Below are positions 1 through 8,660 of a stretch of DNA of 39,735 nt, piece by piece. The notes beneath the pieces are model-generated. The model was not told the origin of the DNA. It saw nothing but the letters and a program-made list of their open reading frames with translations, and did no database searches. The position numbers were made by a program, and so were the translations under genes. How positions within the stretch are numbered: the first letter of the stretch is position 1; each line of letters starts with the position of its first letter. Source of the DNA: Marinobacterium sp. xm-d-530 (lineage in GTDB: Bacteria; Pseudomonadota; Gammaproteobacteria; Pseudomonadales; Balneatricaceae); contig CATEEE010000051.1 of the NCBI GenBank assembly GCA_949499045.1, forward strand, positions 1 through 39,735, in the 5' to 3' direction.

Positions 1-462
1 AACTATCTGACTAAAATGCTCGATAAAGCTCGTGAGTATAAAACCATTAATGCAGTTGATGATCGACGTGGATGTCCAACCGCTGCGCATGATGTCGCTC
101 GAGTGATTTTGGCGATTATCCAGCAGTTGGAAGAGGGTGCTGATCACTGGGGTACCTACCACTACTCTGGTGCAGAGATTACAACGCGTTACCGTTTTAC
201 AGAGGCGATTATCGCTGCCGCTGGGCAGTATGAGGAGTTAGCGGTTCGCAAAATACGCCCAGTCGCTGGTGCAGAAGAGGAGGGAGCCGAACGCCCGACC
301 TCGTCCGTACTGACCTGTAAGAAGATTTTAAATACTTTCGGTATTCGTCAGCGGCCATGGCGTGTCGATCTACAAAGACTCATTCGTGAAATCTACGGTG
401 AAGATGGCAGTAAAGTCCCTCAGCCGACCGTAGAAACCAAAGCGGAAGAGCTCGGTTCCTAG
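1..462 (+). CDS. RmlD-like sugar-nucleotide reductase/epimerase, C-terminal part (5' end outside window)
   Basis: The reading frame is open from base 1, so this is the last 153 residues of a gene that begins before the window. The visible part resembles the C-terminal substrate-binding lobe of extended short-chain dehydrogenases of the RmlD (dTDP-4-dehydrorhamnose reductase) type. It has a GCPTAAHDVAR stretch near residues 24-34, then the GTYHYSGAEITT segment, where the family carries its substrate-binding loop. The Rossmann fold and the YxxxK catalytic motif would lie upstream and cannot be checked. The protein ends with a charged, probably flexible tail rich in Glu and Lys. About 108 bases separate it from prfC. 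The substrate is not certain: it could be rhamnose synthesis or an uncharacterised RmlD-like reductase, so no gene symbol is given. Confidence 0.75.
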   Translation, partial: NYLTKMLDKAREYKTINAVDDRRGCPTAAHDVARVILAIIQQLEEGADHWGTYHYSGAEITTRYRFTEAIIAAAGQYEELAVRKIRPVAGAEEEGAERPTSSVLTCKKILNTFGIRQRPWRVDLQRLIREIYGEDGSKVPQPTVETKAEELGS

Positions 463-570
463 TCAATCTTCTCTAAAAGCGACGAGTCGTTTGTCTAATC
501 GCTTAGAATCAGCGAAAATACGCGCCTATTCTGAGCGACGGCTCTTTTCAATTTTCTAGAAGAACGATTA

Positions 571-2154
571 ATGTCAAACGCAGTTCACGATCAAGTGGCT
601 AACCGCCGCACCTTTGCAATTATCTCTCACCCTGATGCGGGTAAAACCACCATGACTGAAAAGCTTCTGCTATTAGGTCAATTGATTCAGGTTGCCGGTA
701 CCGTAAAGGGCCGCGGCAGTGATCGTCATGCAACCTCTGACTGGATGTCGATGGAACAGGAACGTGGTATCTCGATCACCTCTTCTGTTATGCAGTTTCC
801 TTTCCGTGAGCGTATCGTCAACCTTCTCGATACACCGGGGCACGAAGACTTTTCGGAAGATACCTATCGAACATTGACCGCGGTGGACTCTGCTTTAATG
901 GTGGTCGATGGCGCTAAGGGGGTCGAAGCTCGTACCATTAAATTGATGGATGTCTGTCGTCTTCGTGATACCCCTATTTTCTCGTTTGTGAACAAGTTGG
1001 ACCGTGAAATTCGTGACCCAATAGATCTGTTGGATGAGATTGAGTCCGTTCTAAAAATTGAGGCAGCTCCCATTAACTGGCCTATCGGTGCTGGTCAGCG
1101 CTTCAAAGGGGTCTACAACCTTTATACGGATCAGATTCACCTGTTCACAAAAGGACAGGGACATCTTCTGGCTGAGCAGAAGATCATTCAAGGGTTGGAC
1201 AGCGATGAAGCTCGTGAGCTGTTGGGTGCAGACTATGAAGAGTTCTGTGACGAAATCGAACTGGTTCAAGGCGCTACTCATCAGTGGGACAAAGAGTCCT
1301 ACCTGGCGGGCACCATGACTCCGGTTTTCTTTGGTACGGCATTAGGTAACTTCGGTGTTCGAGAGATGATGCACGACTTTGTTGATTGGGCACCTGCACC
1401 ATCGCATCGTGCAACAGAGACGCGTGAGGTTAAGGCCGATGAAGAGAAATTCACAGGCTTCGTTTTTAAGATCCAAGCGAATATGGATCCCAAGCACCGT
1501 GACCGAATTGCCTTTATGCGTATCTGTTCCGGAAAATACACCAAAGGTTTGAAGATGAAACATACGCGCATCGGTAAAGATGTTCGTATTGCTGATGCTG
1601 TCACCTTTGTTGCGGGTGATCGCGAGGCGGTGGAAGAGGCTTGGTCTGGTGATATTATCGGATTACACAACCACGGCACTATTCAAATCGGCGACACCTT
1701 TACTGAAGGTGAAGAGCTTAAGTTTACCGGTATTCCACACTTTGCTCCTGAACTTTTTAAGCGTGTGCGTCCTACCGATCCATTGAAGATGAAGCAGCTT
1801 CAAAAAGGTTTGCAGCAGCTATCAGAAGAGGGTGCGGTTCAGCTGTTTATGCCACTTCGTAACAACGATCTTATCCTCGGTGCTGTCGGTCAGCTTCAGT
1901 TTGACGTCGTCATGTACCGTCTTAAAGATGAGTATAAGGTGGATTGTGTCTATGAAGCGATCAGTGTCGCGACAGCTCGTTGGGTTGAGTGTACTGACGA
2001 TAAGATGCTCAATGACTTCCGTAAAAAAGGGTATGACAACCTGGCCGAAGATGGTGCCGGTCTGATGACCTACTTGGCTCCGACTCGTGTTAACTTAAAT
2101 CTAACCGAAGAGCGCTGGCCGGATATTCAGTTCCGCGCCACTCGCGAGCACTAA
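571..2154 (+). CDS. prfC: Peptide chain release factor 3 (RF3)
   Basis: RF3 is a cytosolic translational GTPase that removes RF1 or RF2 from the ribosome after peptide release. The 527-residue length matches the family (E. coli RF3 has 529). The GTPase motifs are in order: the P-loop SHPDAGKTT at about residues 19-27, the switch I region RGISITSS near 65-72, DTPGHEDF at 87-94 and NKLDRE at 141-146. The beta-barrel and C-terminal domains follow without interruption. The ATG at 571 gives the usual start just before the NRRTFAIISHPDAGKT region. The gene is followed one base later by tatD, so the two are probably co-transcribed. No convincing promoter was found in the 108-base gap upstream, although a TAGAAT hexamer lies at 504-509. 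Confidence 0.98.
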   Translation: MSNAVHDQVANRRTFAIISHPDAGKTTMTEKLLLLGQLIQVAGTVKGRGSDRHATSDWMSMEQERGISITSSVMQFPFRERIVNLLDTPGHEDFSEDTYRTLTAVDSALMVVDGAKGVEARTIKLMDVCRLRDTPIFSFVNKLDREIRDPIDLLDEIESVLKIEAAPINWPIGAGQRFKGVYNLYTDQIHLFTKGQGHLLAEQKIIQGLDSDEARELLGADYEEFCDEIELVQGATHQWDKESYLAGTMTPVFFGTALGNFGVREMMHDFVDWAPAPSHRATETREVKADEEKFTGFVFKIQANMDPKHRDRIAFMRICSGKYTKGLKMKHTRIGKDVRIADAVTFVAGDREAVEEAWSGDIIGLHNHGTIQIGDTFTEGEELKFTGIPHFAPELFKRVRPTDPLKMKQLQKGLQQLSEEGAVQLFMPLRNNDLILGAVGQLQFDVVMYRLKDEYKVDCVYEAISVATARWVECTDDKMLNDFRKKGYDNLAEDGAGLMTYLAPTRVNLNLTEERWPDIQFRATREH

Positions 2155-2155
2155 T

Positions 2156-2929
2156 ATGCTTTTCGATTCCCATTGCCATCTCGACTTTCCCGAGTTTGCA
2201 GTGGGAATCAGTTCTCATCTAGATCAAGCACAGTTAAAGGGCGTCACAGATATTTTGGTGCCTGGAGTCACGGCTAACGATTGGTTCAGAGTGATTGATA
2301 CCTGTCAGCTTAGCCATCCCATTCAGCGTCATCTGGCTCTAGGATTGCACCCCTGTTTTCTCCAGCAACACAACGTTGAACAAGATCTATTAACCCTAGA
2401 GACGCATCTTAAACAGAGAGATGACATCGTTGCGATCGGTGAGTGTGGATTGGATCTCTTTATTGAAGAGCCGCAGCTTGATACTCAGCAGACGTTATTC
2501 GATGCTCAATTAGAGTTGGCAGCTGCTTATGATTTGCCTGTGGTTCTGCATGTTCGTCGCTCCGTCGATTTGGTTACGCAGCGTTTAAAACGCCATCGTT
2601 TGCAAAGAGGTGGTATCGCTCATGCATTTTCGGGTAGCCAGCAGCAGGCGGATAATCTTGTTGCAATGGGCTTTTTGATTGGAGTCGGTGGGGCTGTAAC
2701 CTACGAACGGGCTAATCGACTGAGAAGGGTCGTCTGTTCGCTACCCGCTCCAAGCTTGGCGCTTGAAACGGATGCGCCGGATATGCCGTTGAGTGGCTAT
2801 CAGGGAGCGTCTAATCACCCCTTGCGGGTAGCTGAGGTTGCTGAGACAGTTGCTCGTTTACGTGGTGAATCTACCGAATCTATTGCTCAGCAAACGCACC
2901 ACAATGTTGCTGCTCTTTTGGGTCTTTAG
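2156..2929 (+). CDS. tatD: TatD-family metal-dependent hydrolase/DNase
   Basis: TatD proteins are TIM-barrel metal-dependent nucleases of the amidohydrolase superfamily, acting as 3'-5' exonucleases in DNA repair. This 257-residue protein has the family metal ligands: the HCH motif at residues 6-8, Glu96 in GECGLD, a histidine in the VVLHVRRS strand near 133, HAFSGS further on, and the late aspartate in LETDAPDMP. It could equally be the YjjV or YcfH paralogue; the symbol names the family, and the exact paralogue is uncertain. The start is one base after the prfC stop. Its last four bases overlap the end of the convergent fabY gene at 2926-2929. Confidence 0.85.
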   Translation: MLFDSHCHLDFPEFAVGISSHLDQAQLKGVTDILVPGVTANDWFRVIDTCQLSHPIQRHLALGLHPCFLQQHNVEQDLLTLETHLKQRDDIVAIGECGLDLFIEEPQLDTQQTLFDAQLELAAAYDLPVVLHVRRSVDLVTQRLKRHRLQRGGIAHAFSGSQQQADNLVAMGFLIGVGGAVTYERANRLRRVVCSLPAPSLALETDAPDMPLSGYQGASNHPLRVAEVAETVARLRGESTESIAQQTHHNVAALLGL

Positions 2930-4773
2930 GATAGGTCTTCGTAAGCGTTTGTGACGTCGAAGCTGACCGGCAGAGAGCGACCAGGTACTTTAATTCCGCT
3001 ATGGCTGATCTCTAAATCTTCACCAGCAAGCACCGCATAATCATAACGATAGGTCGGTCGAGTTGTGCCTTTCAGTGCGGCTTGGTTGTACTCTTGGGCT
3101 TGAGCAACTGTGGCTTCTGAGCGTTTCTGCCACTCTAGAATCTCTGCAGCACCGTAGCGCTTTTGAAGTAGGTTAATTGTCTCGTTTGGCGAGATTAAGA
3201 CCGCCGTCGCGTTGTTACCACCAAACCCTTTAGAGTTGATCAGTGCGTTGGAAATGAATTGATTACCGACCTCTTTGTGCTGAAGAGGTAGTTCAAGGTT
3301 GCTCTGGTGCACATCGTTAGCAACTGCTTGAGTGGTTACAATGCCTGGAATGACACCATGTTCCCATATACCCAGCGTTGAGACGAGTTGGTCACCGCCT
3401 GCAGTGCCTTGTGAGTGTCCGAGGTAAGTTTTAACCGCAGTCACTGTCCAATCATTGATGTTAAAGGCTTTGCTGACCTCGTTGAGTACATGTGACTCAG
3501 TTACACGGTTTTGCGGTGTGCTTGTACCATGTGCTTGAATCATAGAGTGCTGTTGAAGTGCTTCAGAGCCAAGTAACTTTTCAACCAAAGAGGCAGCTTT
3601 ACCCAGTGTAAGGTAGTTGCCGACGCCTGGTGCAGAGATCGATTTCTTGTAACCATCGGCATGAACATAGACATCAGGAACTGAGGCGTAGATCTGCGCA
3701 CCTGTCTCAATGGCTAGGCGATCACTCATCAAAACAATGAATTGACTCGATTCACCAATGGTAAACCCGCAGTTGTCACCAAATGGACGGCAGGCTGAGC
3801 GATGGTCCACATCGGCTAGTGAAGCGAGTTTATCCAGTGCTTGAAGTTGTTTGTCTTCAGCTAGGGCACCCATGGCACGGAACCCCTCTATCACCTCTGG
3901 AGTAACCGGAGCGTCAGATCCTCCAACCAATACAAACTCAGCTTTGTTAGTACGGATCGCTTCAACAGCATTACGTAGGTTGTATAAGAATGTGGCACAA
4001 GCACCGAGAGCACCGCCAGTGGTGCCGAGATTGCCAAGCATGTATGCGTTGACAAAATCAGCAGGCATTTGTGCATACCCTAGGGGCATCTGCTTAGAGG
4101 TTGTGCGTTTTCCAATTGCTGGATATTTATTGAGCCCGCCAAAACCTAAGTCGTCTAGTTGGCCAATCGAGTTAGAGGCAAAAACCGCGATTTGATCAGG
4201 TGCCAGAGTATCCAGCAGTTTATCGATATCCAGACCCGTTGAGGCTAAGGCATCTGAGGCAGCATAAATTGCCATTTGCAGTGCACGCGGATGGTTGCGT
4301 GACTGGTAAAGTGAGCCTGGTTCAAACCCTTCTGGCAACATCCCTGCGCTCTGAACGGGCAACACGCGTGTATCGTTAAAAATTAGGTCAAGCGCACCCG
4401 ATACCGTCACTTCGACCTGACCGGCATCGCTATCAGTCAGTGTCCAGTTGTCGGGAATGTTGGTCGGGAGGTCACGTTTACGCAGCGTGAATTTGATGGA
4501 TTCGCCCGCTGGACGTATCTTCGAAGCTTTGTTCATCAGGACGCGATTGGCGTCAAAAAATGAGCTTGGGATTTTTCGAATCAAGGTAGCATCAAGCAGT
4601 GCTTGTCTATCATTGGCATTGCTATTGGTTAGAACAGCAAGATCCTTTAACACATCCTGTTGATCAGAATCAGACAGTGTGTCAAAAACTAGGCGTTTAT
4701 AACCTTGGTTAAATGAAGAGCGACCGGCGGGGCTGATGCCACCAAAACCAACGATAACCGGTAAATGAGACAC
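2926..4773 (-). CDS. fabY: FabY-type beta-ketoacyl-ACP synthase
   Basis: This is a long ketoacyl synthase of the FabY type, known from Pseudomonas aeruginosa (PA5174), where it starts fatty acid synthesis by condensing acetyl-CoA with malonyl-ACP in place of FabH. The thiolase-fold Cys-His-His triad is visible: Cys259 in GACATFLYN, His415 in QAHGTSTP and His453 in YLGHSQGTAGG. A domain of roughly 150 residues precedes the core, as in FabY and unlike the roughly 410-residue FabB/FabF. I place the start at the GTG at 4773. This gives an N-terminus beginning MSHLPVIVGFGG, as in Pseudomonas, with a GGGGAG ribosome site seven bases upstream. GTG 4797 and ATG 4788 are upstream alternatives that lack a good ribosome site. 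The gene is monocistronic and convergent with tatD. Confidence 0.9.
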   Translation of the reverse strand: MSHLPVIVGFGGISPAGRSSFNQGYKRLVFDTLSDSDQQDVLKDLAVLTNSNANDRQALLDATLIRKIPSSFFDANRVLMNKASKIRPAGESIKFTLRKRDLPTNIPDNWTLTDSDAGQVEVTVSGALDLIFNDTRVLPVQSAGMLPEGFEPGSLYQSRNHPRALQMAIYAASDALASTGLDIDKLLDTLAPDQIAVFASNSIGQLDDLGFGGLNKYPAIGKRTTSKQMPLGYAQMPADFVNAYMLGNLGTTGGALGACATFLYNLRNAVEAIRTNKAEFVLVGGSDAPVTPEVIEGFRAMGALAEDKQLQALDKLASLADVDHRSACRPFGDNCGFTIGESSQFIVLMSDRLAIETGAQIYASVPDVYVHADGYKKSISAPGVGNYLTLGKAASLVEKLLGSEALQQHSMIQAHGTSTPQNRVTESHVLNEVSKAFNINDWTVTAVKTYLGHSQGTAGGDQLVSTLGIWEHGVIPGIVTTQAVANDVHQSNLELPLQHKEVGNQFISNALINSKGFGGNNATAVLISPNETINLLQKRYGAAEILEWQKRSEATVAQAQEYNQAALKGTTRPTYRYDYAVLAGEDLEISHSGIKVPGRSLPVSFDVTNAYEDLS

Positions 4774-4812
4774 TGCCTTGCTCCCCATAAATGCCACAAA
4801 AAATATCAGGAA

Positions 4813-4841
4813 ATTGTAACTTGCAGGTCAGGTTCTGGCTA
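4813..4841 (-). promoter_or_regulatory. Candidate sigma-70 promoter for fabY
   Basis: Read on the minus strand, TAGCCA (4836-4841) and TACAAT (4813-4818) are separated by 17 bases. They match the -35 consensus at four of six positions and the -10 consensus at five of six. The -10 element lies about 40 bases upstream of the preferred fabY start. The call rests on sequence match and position only. Confidence 0.45.
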
Positions 4842-4951
4842 GACGCAGAGGCGGTAAATGTAAAAAAATGTTAACTCTCATGCTTGGTTTGGCTTTTAAG
4901 GCTACACTGATCCCAGATGTAGTGTGATTTTATAGATATAGGAGAAATGTG

Positions 4952-5605
4952 ATGAAAGGTTCAATACTCTCGATAGCGGTATGTTGTGCCCTGGTTGGGT
5001 GTCAAACCATTGATCCTTATACGCAGCAGACAAAAACAGCCAATGCGACCAGTGGTGCCGGTATCGGTGCAGCAGCTGGCGCTGTTCTAGGTGCTATTGT
5101 ATCTAAAGGTAACCGAGCTGAGGGCGCTCTGATTGGTGCGGCTCTGGGCGGAGCGGTCGGTTCTGGTGTTGGTTATTACATGGATCAACAAGAGATGCTA
5201 CTGCGTCAAGAGCTTAAAGGGACGGGGGTACGGGTCGAGCGAGTGGGTGATGAAATTCGCCTCGTCATGCCGAGTAATATTACCTTTGCTGTGGACAGTG
5301 AACGCTTTGATAACGCTTTTTATCCGGTTTTAGATTCAGTCGCTAAAGTGTTGTCAAAGTTTGAAAAGACCAGCATCAATGTGGATGGCTACACTGATTC
5401 GACTGGATCATTTGAATACAACCAAATGCTCTCTGAAAGACGTGCAGCAGCCGTCTCAAACTACTTGAGGCAAGTGGGTGTGGATGCTCTTCGTATTGCT
5501 ACTCGCGGCTTTGGTGAGCGTTATCCGCTGGCTTCTAATGAGACAGAAGAGGGGCGCGCGCAGAACCGACGCGTAGAGATCTGGATCCGTGGGGCTGAAA
5601 TATAA
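4952..5605 (+). CDS. Outer-membrane lipoprotein with glycine zipper and OmpA C-terminal domain
   Basis: This 217-residue protein begins with a lipoprotein signal peptide whose lipobox LVGC places the lipidated Cys at residue 17. A glycine-zipper segment follows at about 36-75, rich in GAAAGA, GAALGG and GSGVG repeats. An OmpA/Pal-like peptidoglycan-binding domain follows at about 105-217, recognisable by VDGYTDSTG and the SERRAAAVSNYL and RAQNRRVEI motifs. It resembles the YiaD/PA-type OmpA-family lipoproteins that tether the outer membrane to the cell wall. The start is the ATG at 4952, seven bases after GGAG at 4941-4944. A GTG directly before it at 4949 would add one residue but sits too close to the ribosome site. 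It is divergent from fabY across about 180 bases and seems to be a single-gene unit. No promoter with a good -35 was found. Confidence 0.88.
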   Translation: MKGSILSIAVCCALVGCQTIDPYTQQTKTANATSGAGIGAAAGAVLGAIVSKGNRAEGALIGAALGGAVGSGVGYYMDQQEMLLRQELKGTGVRVERVGDEIRLVMPSNITFAVDSERFDNAFYPVLDSVAKVLSKFEKTSINVDGYTDSTGSFEYNQMLSERRAAAVSNYLRQVGVDALRIATRGFGERYPLASNETEEGRAQNRRVEIWIRGAEI

Positions 5606-5616
5606 AGTAAATGAGT

Positions 5617-5636
5617 TGGTGCTCGGTTGAGCACCA
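5617..5636. terminator. Hairpin between convergent lipoprotein and DUF1244 genes, probable bidirectional terminator
   Basis: TGGTGCTC and GAGCACCA form a perfect eight-base stem around a GGTT loop, lying between the two convergent genes. Neither side has a strong T run (only ATTTACTTTAT on the minus strand), so it may be a weak or factor-assisted terminator. Confidence 0.5.
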
Positions 5637-5649
5637 GGGTATAAAAAGG

Positions 5650-5946
5650 TTACTTAGCGCTGGTGACTTCGTTGAACTTATTCAATTGATCGGCGCTTGC
5701 CTCTTTTTGATACTTCCCTTTCCAGTCAGCGTAGGGCTCACCGTAGACAAGCTCTCGCGCTTGCTCATAATCTACGCTCTCGCCACGCTCTTCAGCCGCT
5801 GCAACGTACCACTTAGACAAGCAGTTGCGGCAGAAAGACGCTAGGTTCATCAGGTCGATGTTCTGAACCTCTTTGTGATTGTCTAAATGCTCTACCAGGC
5901 GACGAAATACCGCCGCTTCAATTTCAGTTTTAGTCTGTTGTTCCAT
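5650..5946 (-). CDS. DUF1244 family protein
   Basis: This small protein of 98 residues belongs to the uncharacterised DUF1244 family found in many alpha- and gammaproteobacteria. The family-typical stretch LASFCRNCLSKWY lies at about residues 36-48, with two cysteines in a CxxC arrangement, followed by the conserved ARELVYGEPYADWK region. It has no signal peptide or membrane segment, so it is probably cytosolic. The ATG at 5946 has an AAGGA ribosome site six bases upstream. It starts nine bases after the glnD stop on the same strand, making it the third gene of map-glnD-DUF1244. The cysteine pair may bind metal, but its function is unknown and the operon partner GlnD is the only contextual hint. 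Confidence 0.85.
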   Translation of the reverse strand: MEQQTKTEIEAAVFRRLVEHLDNHKEVQNIDLMNLASFCRNCLSKWYVAAAEERGESVDYEQARELVYGEPYADWKGKYQKEASADQLNKFNEVTSAK

Positions 5947-5955
5947 CTCTTTTCC

Positions 5956-8655
5956 TTACTGCATATGCTGATCGAGCTCTTTACAAATCTCACTTGTGAG
6001 CTGCTCACAAATTTCGGGATCAGTAATCGGCTGATTGTTGGCGTTGGTTAAATAGAAAAAATCCTCAACACGCTCGGCAATGTTGGCGATCTTGGCGTTG
6101 TGAACATTGATCTCAAACTGCGCAAAAATACGTCCTATTCGAGAAAGTAGACCCGGACGATCGGCTGTGAACACCTCGAGTACAGTCTGTTTTAGACTGG
6201 GATCGGTGTGCACCGAAGCGCTCGTTTTGATCGGAAACAGCTTGAGTTGCCTTGGTACTCTGCGATGAATGATGTCTGGGAAATCCGCAGGGTCATCAAG
6301 CTCATCAACCAGTTGTTGCTGGATCTCTTTTTGGTAGTCAGGATTGTCATTCAATGGCTGATTATTCTCATCAAGCACCATATAAATACTGAGCGTGTAA
6401 CCGTTATTGGTTGCCATGATGCGAGCATCTTGGACGCTTAAATTCTGTTGGTCCAAAGAGGCAACCGTTGCCGCAAAGAGATTGGTCGTATCTTCAGTAA
6501 AGATAAAAATCTCCGTCGCGCCCTCGTGTGAACGATAGCTGTGCTGATGCAGTGTTACGACCGGTAATGGCTGGTTGCCATGTTCTAGAATGGCTTGTGT
6601 TTGACGAGCTACTGTTTGACTATCGATGCGTAAAAAGTAGTCGTCGCCGAAGTGTTGCCAAAGATTGTTAACACGATCCTCTTTTGCGCCCAGTCGTTTA
6701 AGCGATTGCATCGCTTCAAATTGGGTCTGTTCTATTAGCTCCTTTTTGCCAAGAGGGTTCTCTAGTCCGCGTCTTAGAGCGCGTCTAGTTTCAGCATAGA
6801 GTTGGCGAAGCAGTGTTGCGCGCCAGCTGTTCCAAAGTTCATTGTTGGTTGCATTGATGTCAGCGACTGTCATGACGTAGAGGTAGTCTAAGTGAGTCAC
6901 GTCGCCTACGATACTAGCAAACTCATGAATGACTTCTGGATCTGATAGATCTCGCCGCTGTGCAGTCATCGACATAATGAGGTGTTTTTCCACCAGCCAA
7001 GCGACCATTGCGCTATCCCATTTGCCTAGGTGGTGTCGTTTACAGAACTCCAATGCGTCAACTGCGCCTAGTTCCGAGTGGTCACCACCACGACCCTTGG
7101 CGATGTCATGGTACAAACCTGCTGCATAAAGCAGCTCAATTTTTGGTAGGTTGTTCACTACGCGATGAGCGACAGGGAAGGTCTCACGGAACTCTGTGTG
7201 TCGGAACTGACGCATCATTTGAATGACTTTTAGCGTGTGTGCATCGACCGTGTAGATATGGAAAAGGTCGTGTTGCATCTGGCCAACAATATTACCAAAC
7301 TCAGGTAGATAGAGGCCTAATATGCCGTAACGATTCATTCGTTTCAGCTCTGTTGAGACCCGTTCGGGTGAACGCAGCAACTCCATAAAGAGGCTGGTGT
7401 TTCTTAGGTCAGACCTAAAGTCATCATCTATTAAGTGTCTGTGATCACGAAGTAAACGAATCGTCGAAGCGCGAACTCCTCTGATGTCAGGATTCTGTGC
7501 CATCAATACGAATAGTTCCATGATGGCAAAGGGATTCTGTTCAAATACCTTATTGTGGGCGACGGCCAGAAAGTTGTCGCGTACGATGAACCGTGAGTTG
7601 AGCTTGTGTATCTGCTGTTCTACATCGGCTCTGAGAATAACTTCGTCAAAGTACTGGAGTAGCATGCCATTGAACTCTGACATCGCTTTAACAACACGAT
7701 AGTAGCGACTCATGAACTGCTCAACTGCTAATGAACCTTTGTCATCGGAGTATCCAAAGTACTCAGCCAAGGTGCGTTGGTGATCAAAAAGAAGCCTGTC
7801 TTCTCGGCGCTTAGAGTGCATATGAAGGGCATAGCGAACCGTCCAGAGATAGAGCTCGCCTTTGTTGAGTGTTTCAAGCTCTGACTCGGTTAAAAAACCG
7901 TGATTCACAAGGTCTCTAATATAGGTGGCGCCAAAGTGTCTTTTAGCGACCCAGCCAATCGTTTGTAGGTCGCGAAGACCGCCAGGGGAGTTCTTAATGT
8001 TAGGTTCTAGGTTGTACTCTGTGTTGTTGGTGCCTTGGTGTCGAGCGGTCTGCTCTTTCATTTTCGCTTTGAAAAATTCAGAGTCTGTCCAGGCATCATC
8101 CTGAGTCACTCGCTCAAACATCTTCATCTGCAATGATGGATCACCCGTCAATGGGCGAGATTCAATCAGGTTGGTGGCGATGGTGATGTCGTTTCGGCAC
8201 TCTTGATAGCACTCTTCAATAGTGCGCACACTAGAACCGATATCTAAGTTGATATCCCAAAGAAGCGTCAAGAAACCGCTTATACTCTCTTCAAGGCTTT
8301 CGGCGGTTATGCCGTCGATTAAAAGTAATATGTCGACATCGGAGTGAGGGTGTAGTTCCCCTCGACCATATCCCCCGACGGCGATCAGAGAGGCCTTGGA
8401 CTCATCAGGCCAGTCGAAATTTTGCCAAGCTACTCTCAATATTTGGTCAATGACCCAGGCGCGTCCATAAATTAGCTTGCGAATATCCTCTTTAGCTTTG
8501 AAGCTATCATGCATTTTTTCCGTGGCATGTTTAACAGCGCTTTTTAGGGCAGTTGTTAAGTTGCTGTCATTAATCTCTTGTTCGAGTCGTTCGATGTCTA
8601 AAAACTTCTCGATGCCGTTAATGGGGACGGGTGTAAGCTTGATAGGCTGGCTCAT
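5956..8655 (-). CDS. glnD: Bifunctional PII uridylyltransferase/uridylyl-removing enzyme
   Basis: GlnD senses glutamine and adds or removes UMP on the PII proteins GlnB and GlnK, controlling nitrogen metabolism. Numbered from the TTG at 8658, the nucleotidyltransferase motif GGYGRGELHPHSDVD lies at about residues 95-109. A helical linker follows, then the HD hydrolase motif YHDIAKGRGGDHSELG near 516-531. Two C-terminal ACT domains (about 710-790 and 820-900) sense glutamine. At 899 residues it has full family length. I place the start at the ATG at 8655; the TTG just before it would add one residue. It begins five bases after the map stop codon, so map and glnD form an operon, with the DUF1244 gene after them. 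All catalytic motifs look intact. Confidence 0.97.
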   Translation of the reverse strand: MSQPIKLTPVPINGIEKFLDIERLEQEINDSNLTTALKSAVKHATEKMHDSFKAKEDIRKLIYGRAWVIDQILRVAWQNFDWPDESKASLIAVGGYGRGELHPHSDVDILLLIDGITAESLEESISGFLTLLWDINLDIGSSVRTIEECYQECRNDITIATNLIESRPLTGDPSLQMKMFERVTQDDAWTDSEFFKAKMKEQTARHQGTNNTEYNLEPNIKNSPGGLRDLQTIGWVAKRHFGATYIRDLVNHGFLTESELETLNKGELYLWTVRYALHMHSKRREDRLLFDHQRTLAEYFGYSDDKGSLAVEQFMSRYYRVVKAMSEFNGMLLQYFDEVILRADVEQQIHKLNSRFIVRDNFLAVAHNKVFEQNPFAIMELFVLMAQNPDIRGVRASTIRLLRDHRHLIDDDFRSDLRNTSLFMELLRSPERVSTELKRMNRYGILGLYLPEFGNIVGQMQHDLFHIYTVDAHTLKVIQMMRQFRHTEFRETFPVAHRVVNNLPKIELLYAAGLYHDIAKGRGGDHSELGAVDALEFCKRHHLGKWDSAMVAWLVEKHLIMSMTAQRRDLSDPEVIHEFASIVGDVTHLDYLYVMTVADINATNNELWNSWRATLLRQLYAETRRALRRGLENPLGKKELIEQTQFEAMQSLKRLGAKEDRVNNLWQHFGDDYFLRIDSQTVARQTQAILEHGNQPLPVVTLHQHSYRSHEGATEIFIFTEDTTNLFAATVASLDQQNLSVQDARIMATNNGYTLSIYMVLDENNQPLNDNPDYQKEIQQQLVDELDDPADFPDIIHRRVPRQLKLFPIKTSASVHTDPSLKQTVLEVFTADRPGLLSRIGRIFAQFEINVHNAKIANIAERVEDFFYLTNANNQPITDPEICEQLTSEICKELDQHMQ

Positions 8656-8660
8656 CAATT

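Noticed and set aside
477..492. Weak six-base hairpin as terminator of the first gene
   Set aside because: The stem is short and AT-rich at its base, includes a wobble pair and has no T tract after it.
4884..4908. TTGGTT and TACACT as promoter for the OmpA-type lipoprotein
   Set aside because: The spacer is only 13 bases, too short for sigma-70; no better pair was found in the gap.
5611..5844. Plus-strand reading frame of 77 codons opposite the DUF1244 gene
   Set aside because: It is antisense to a recognisable conserved family, starts within a hairpin and resembles no protein I know.
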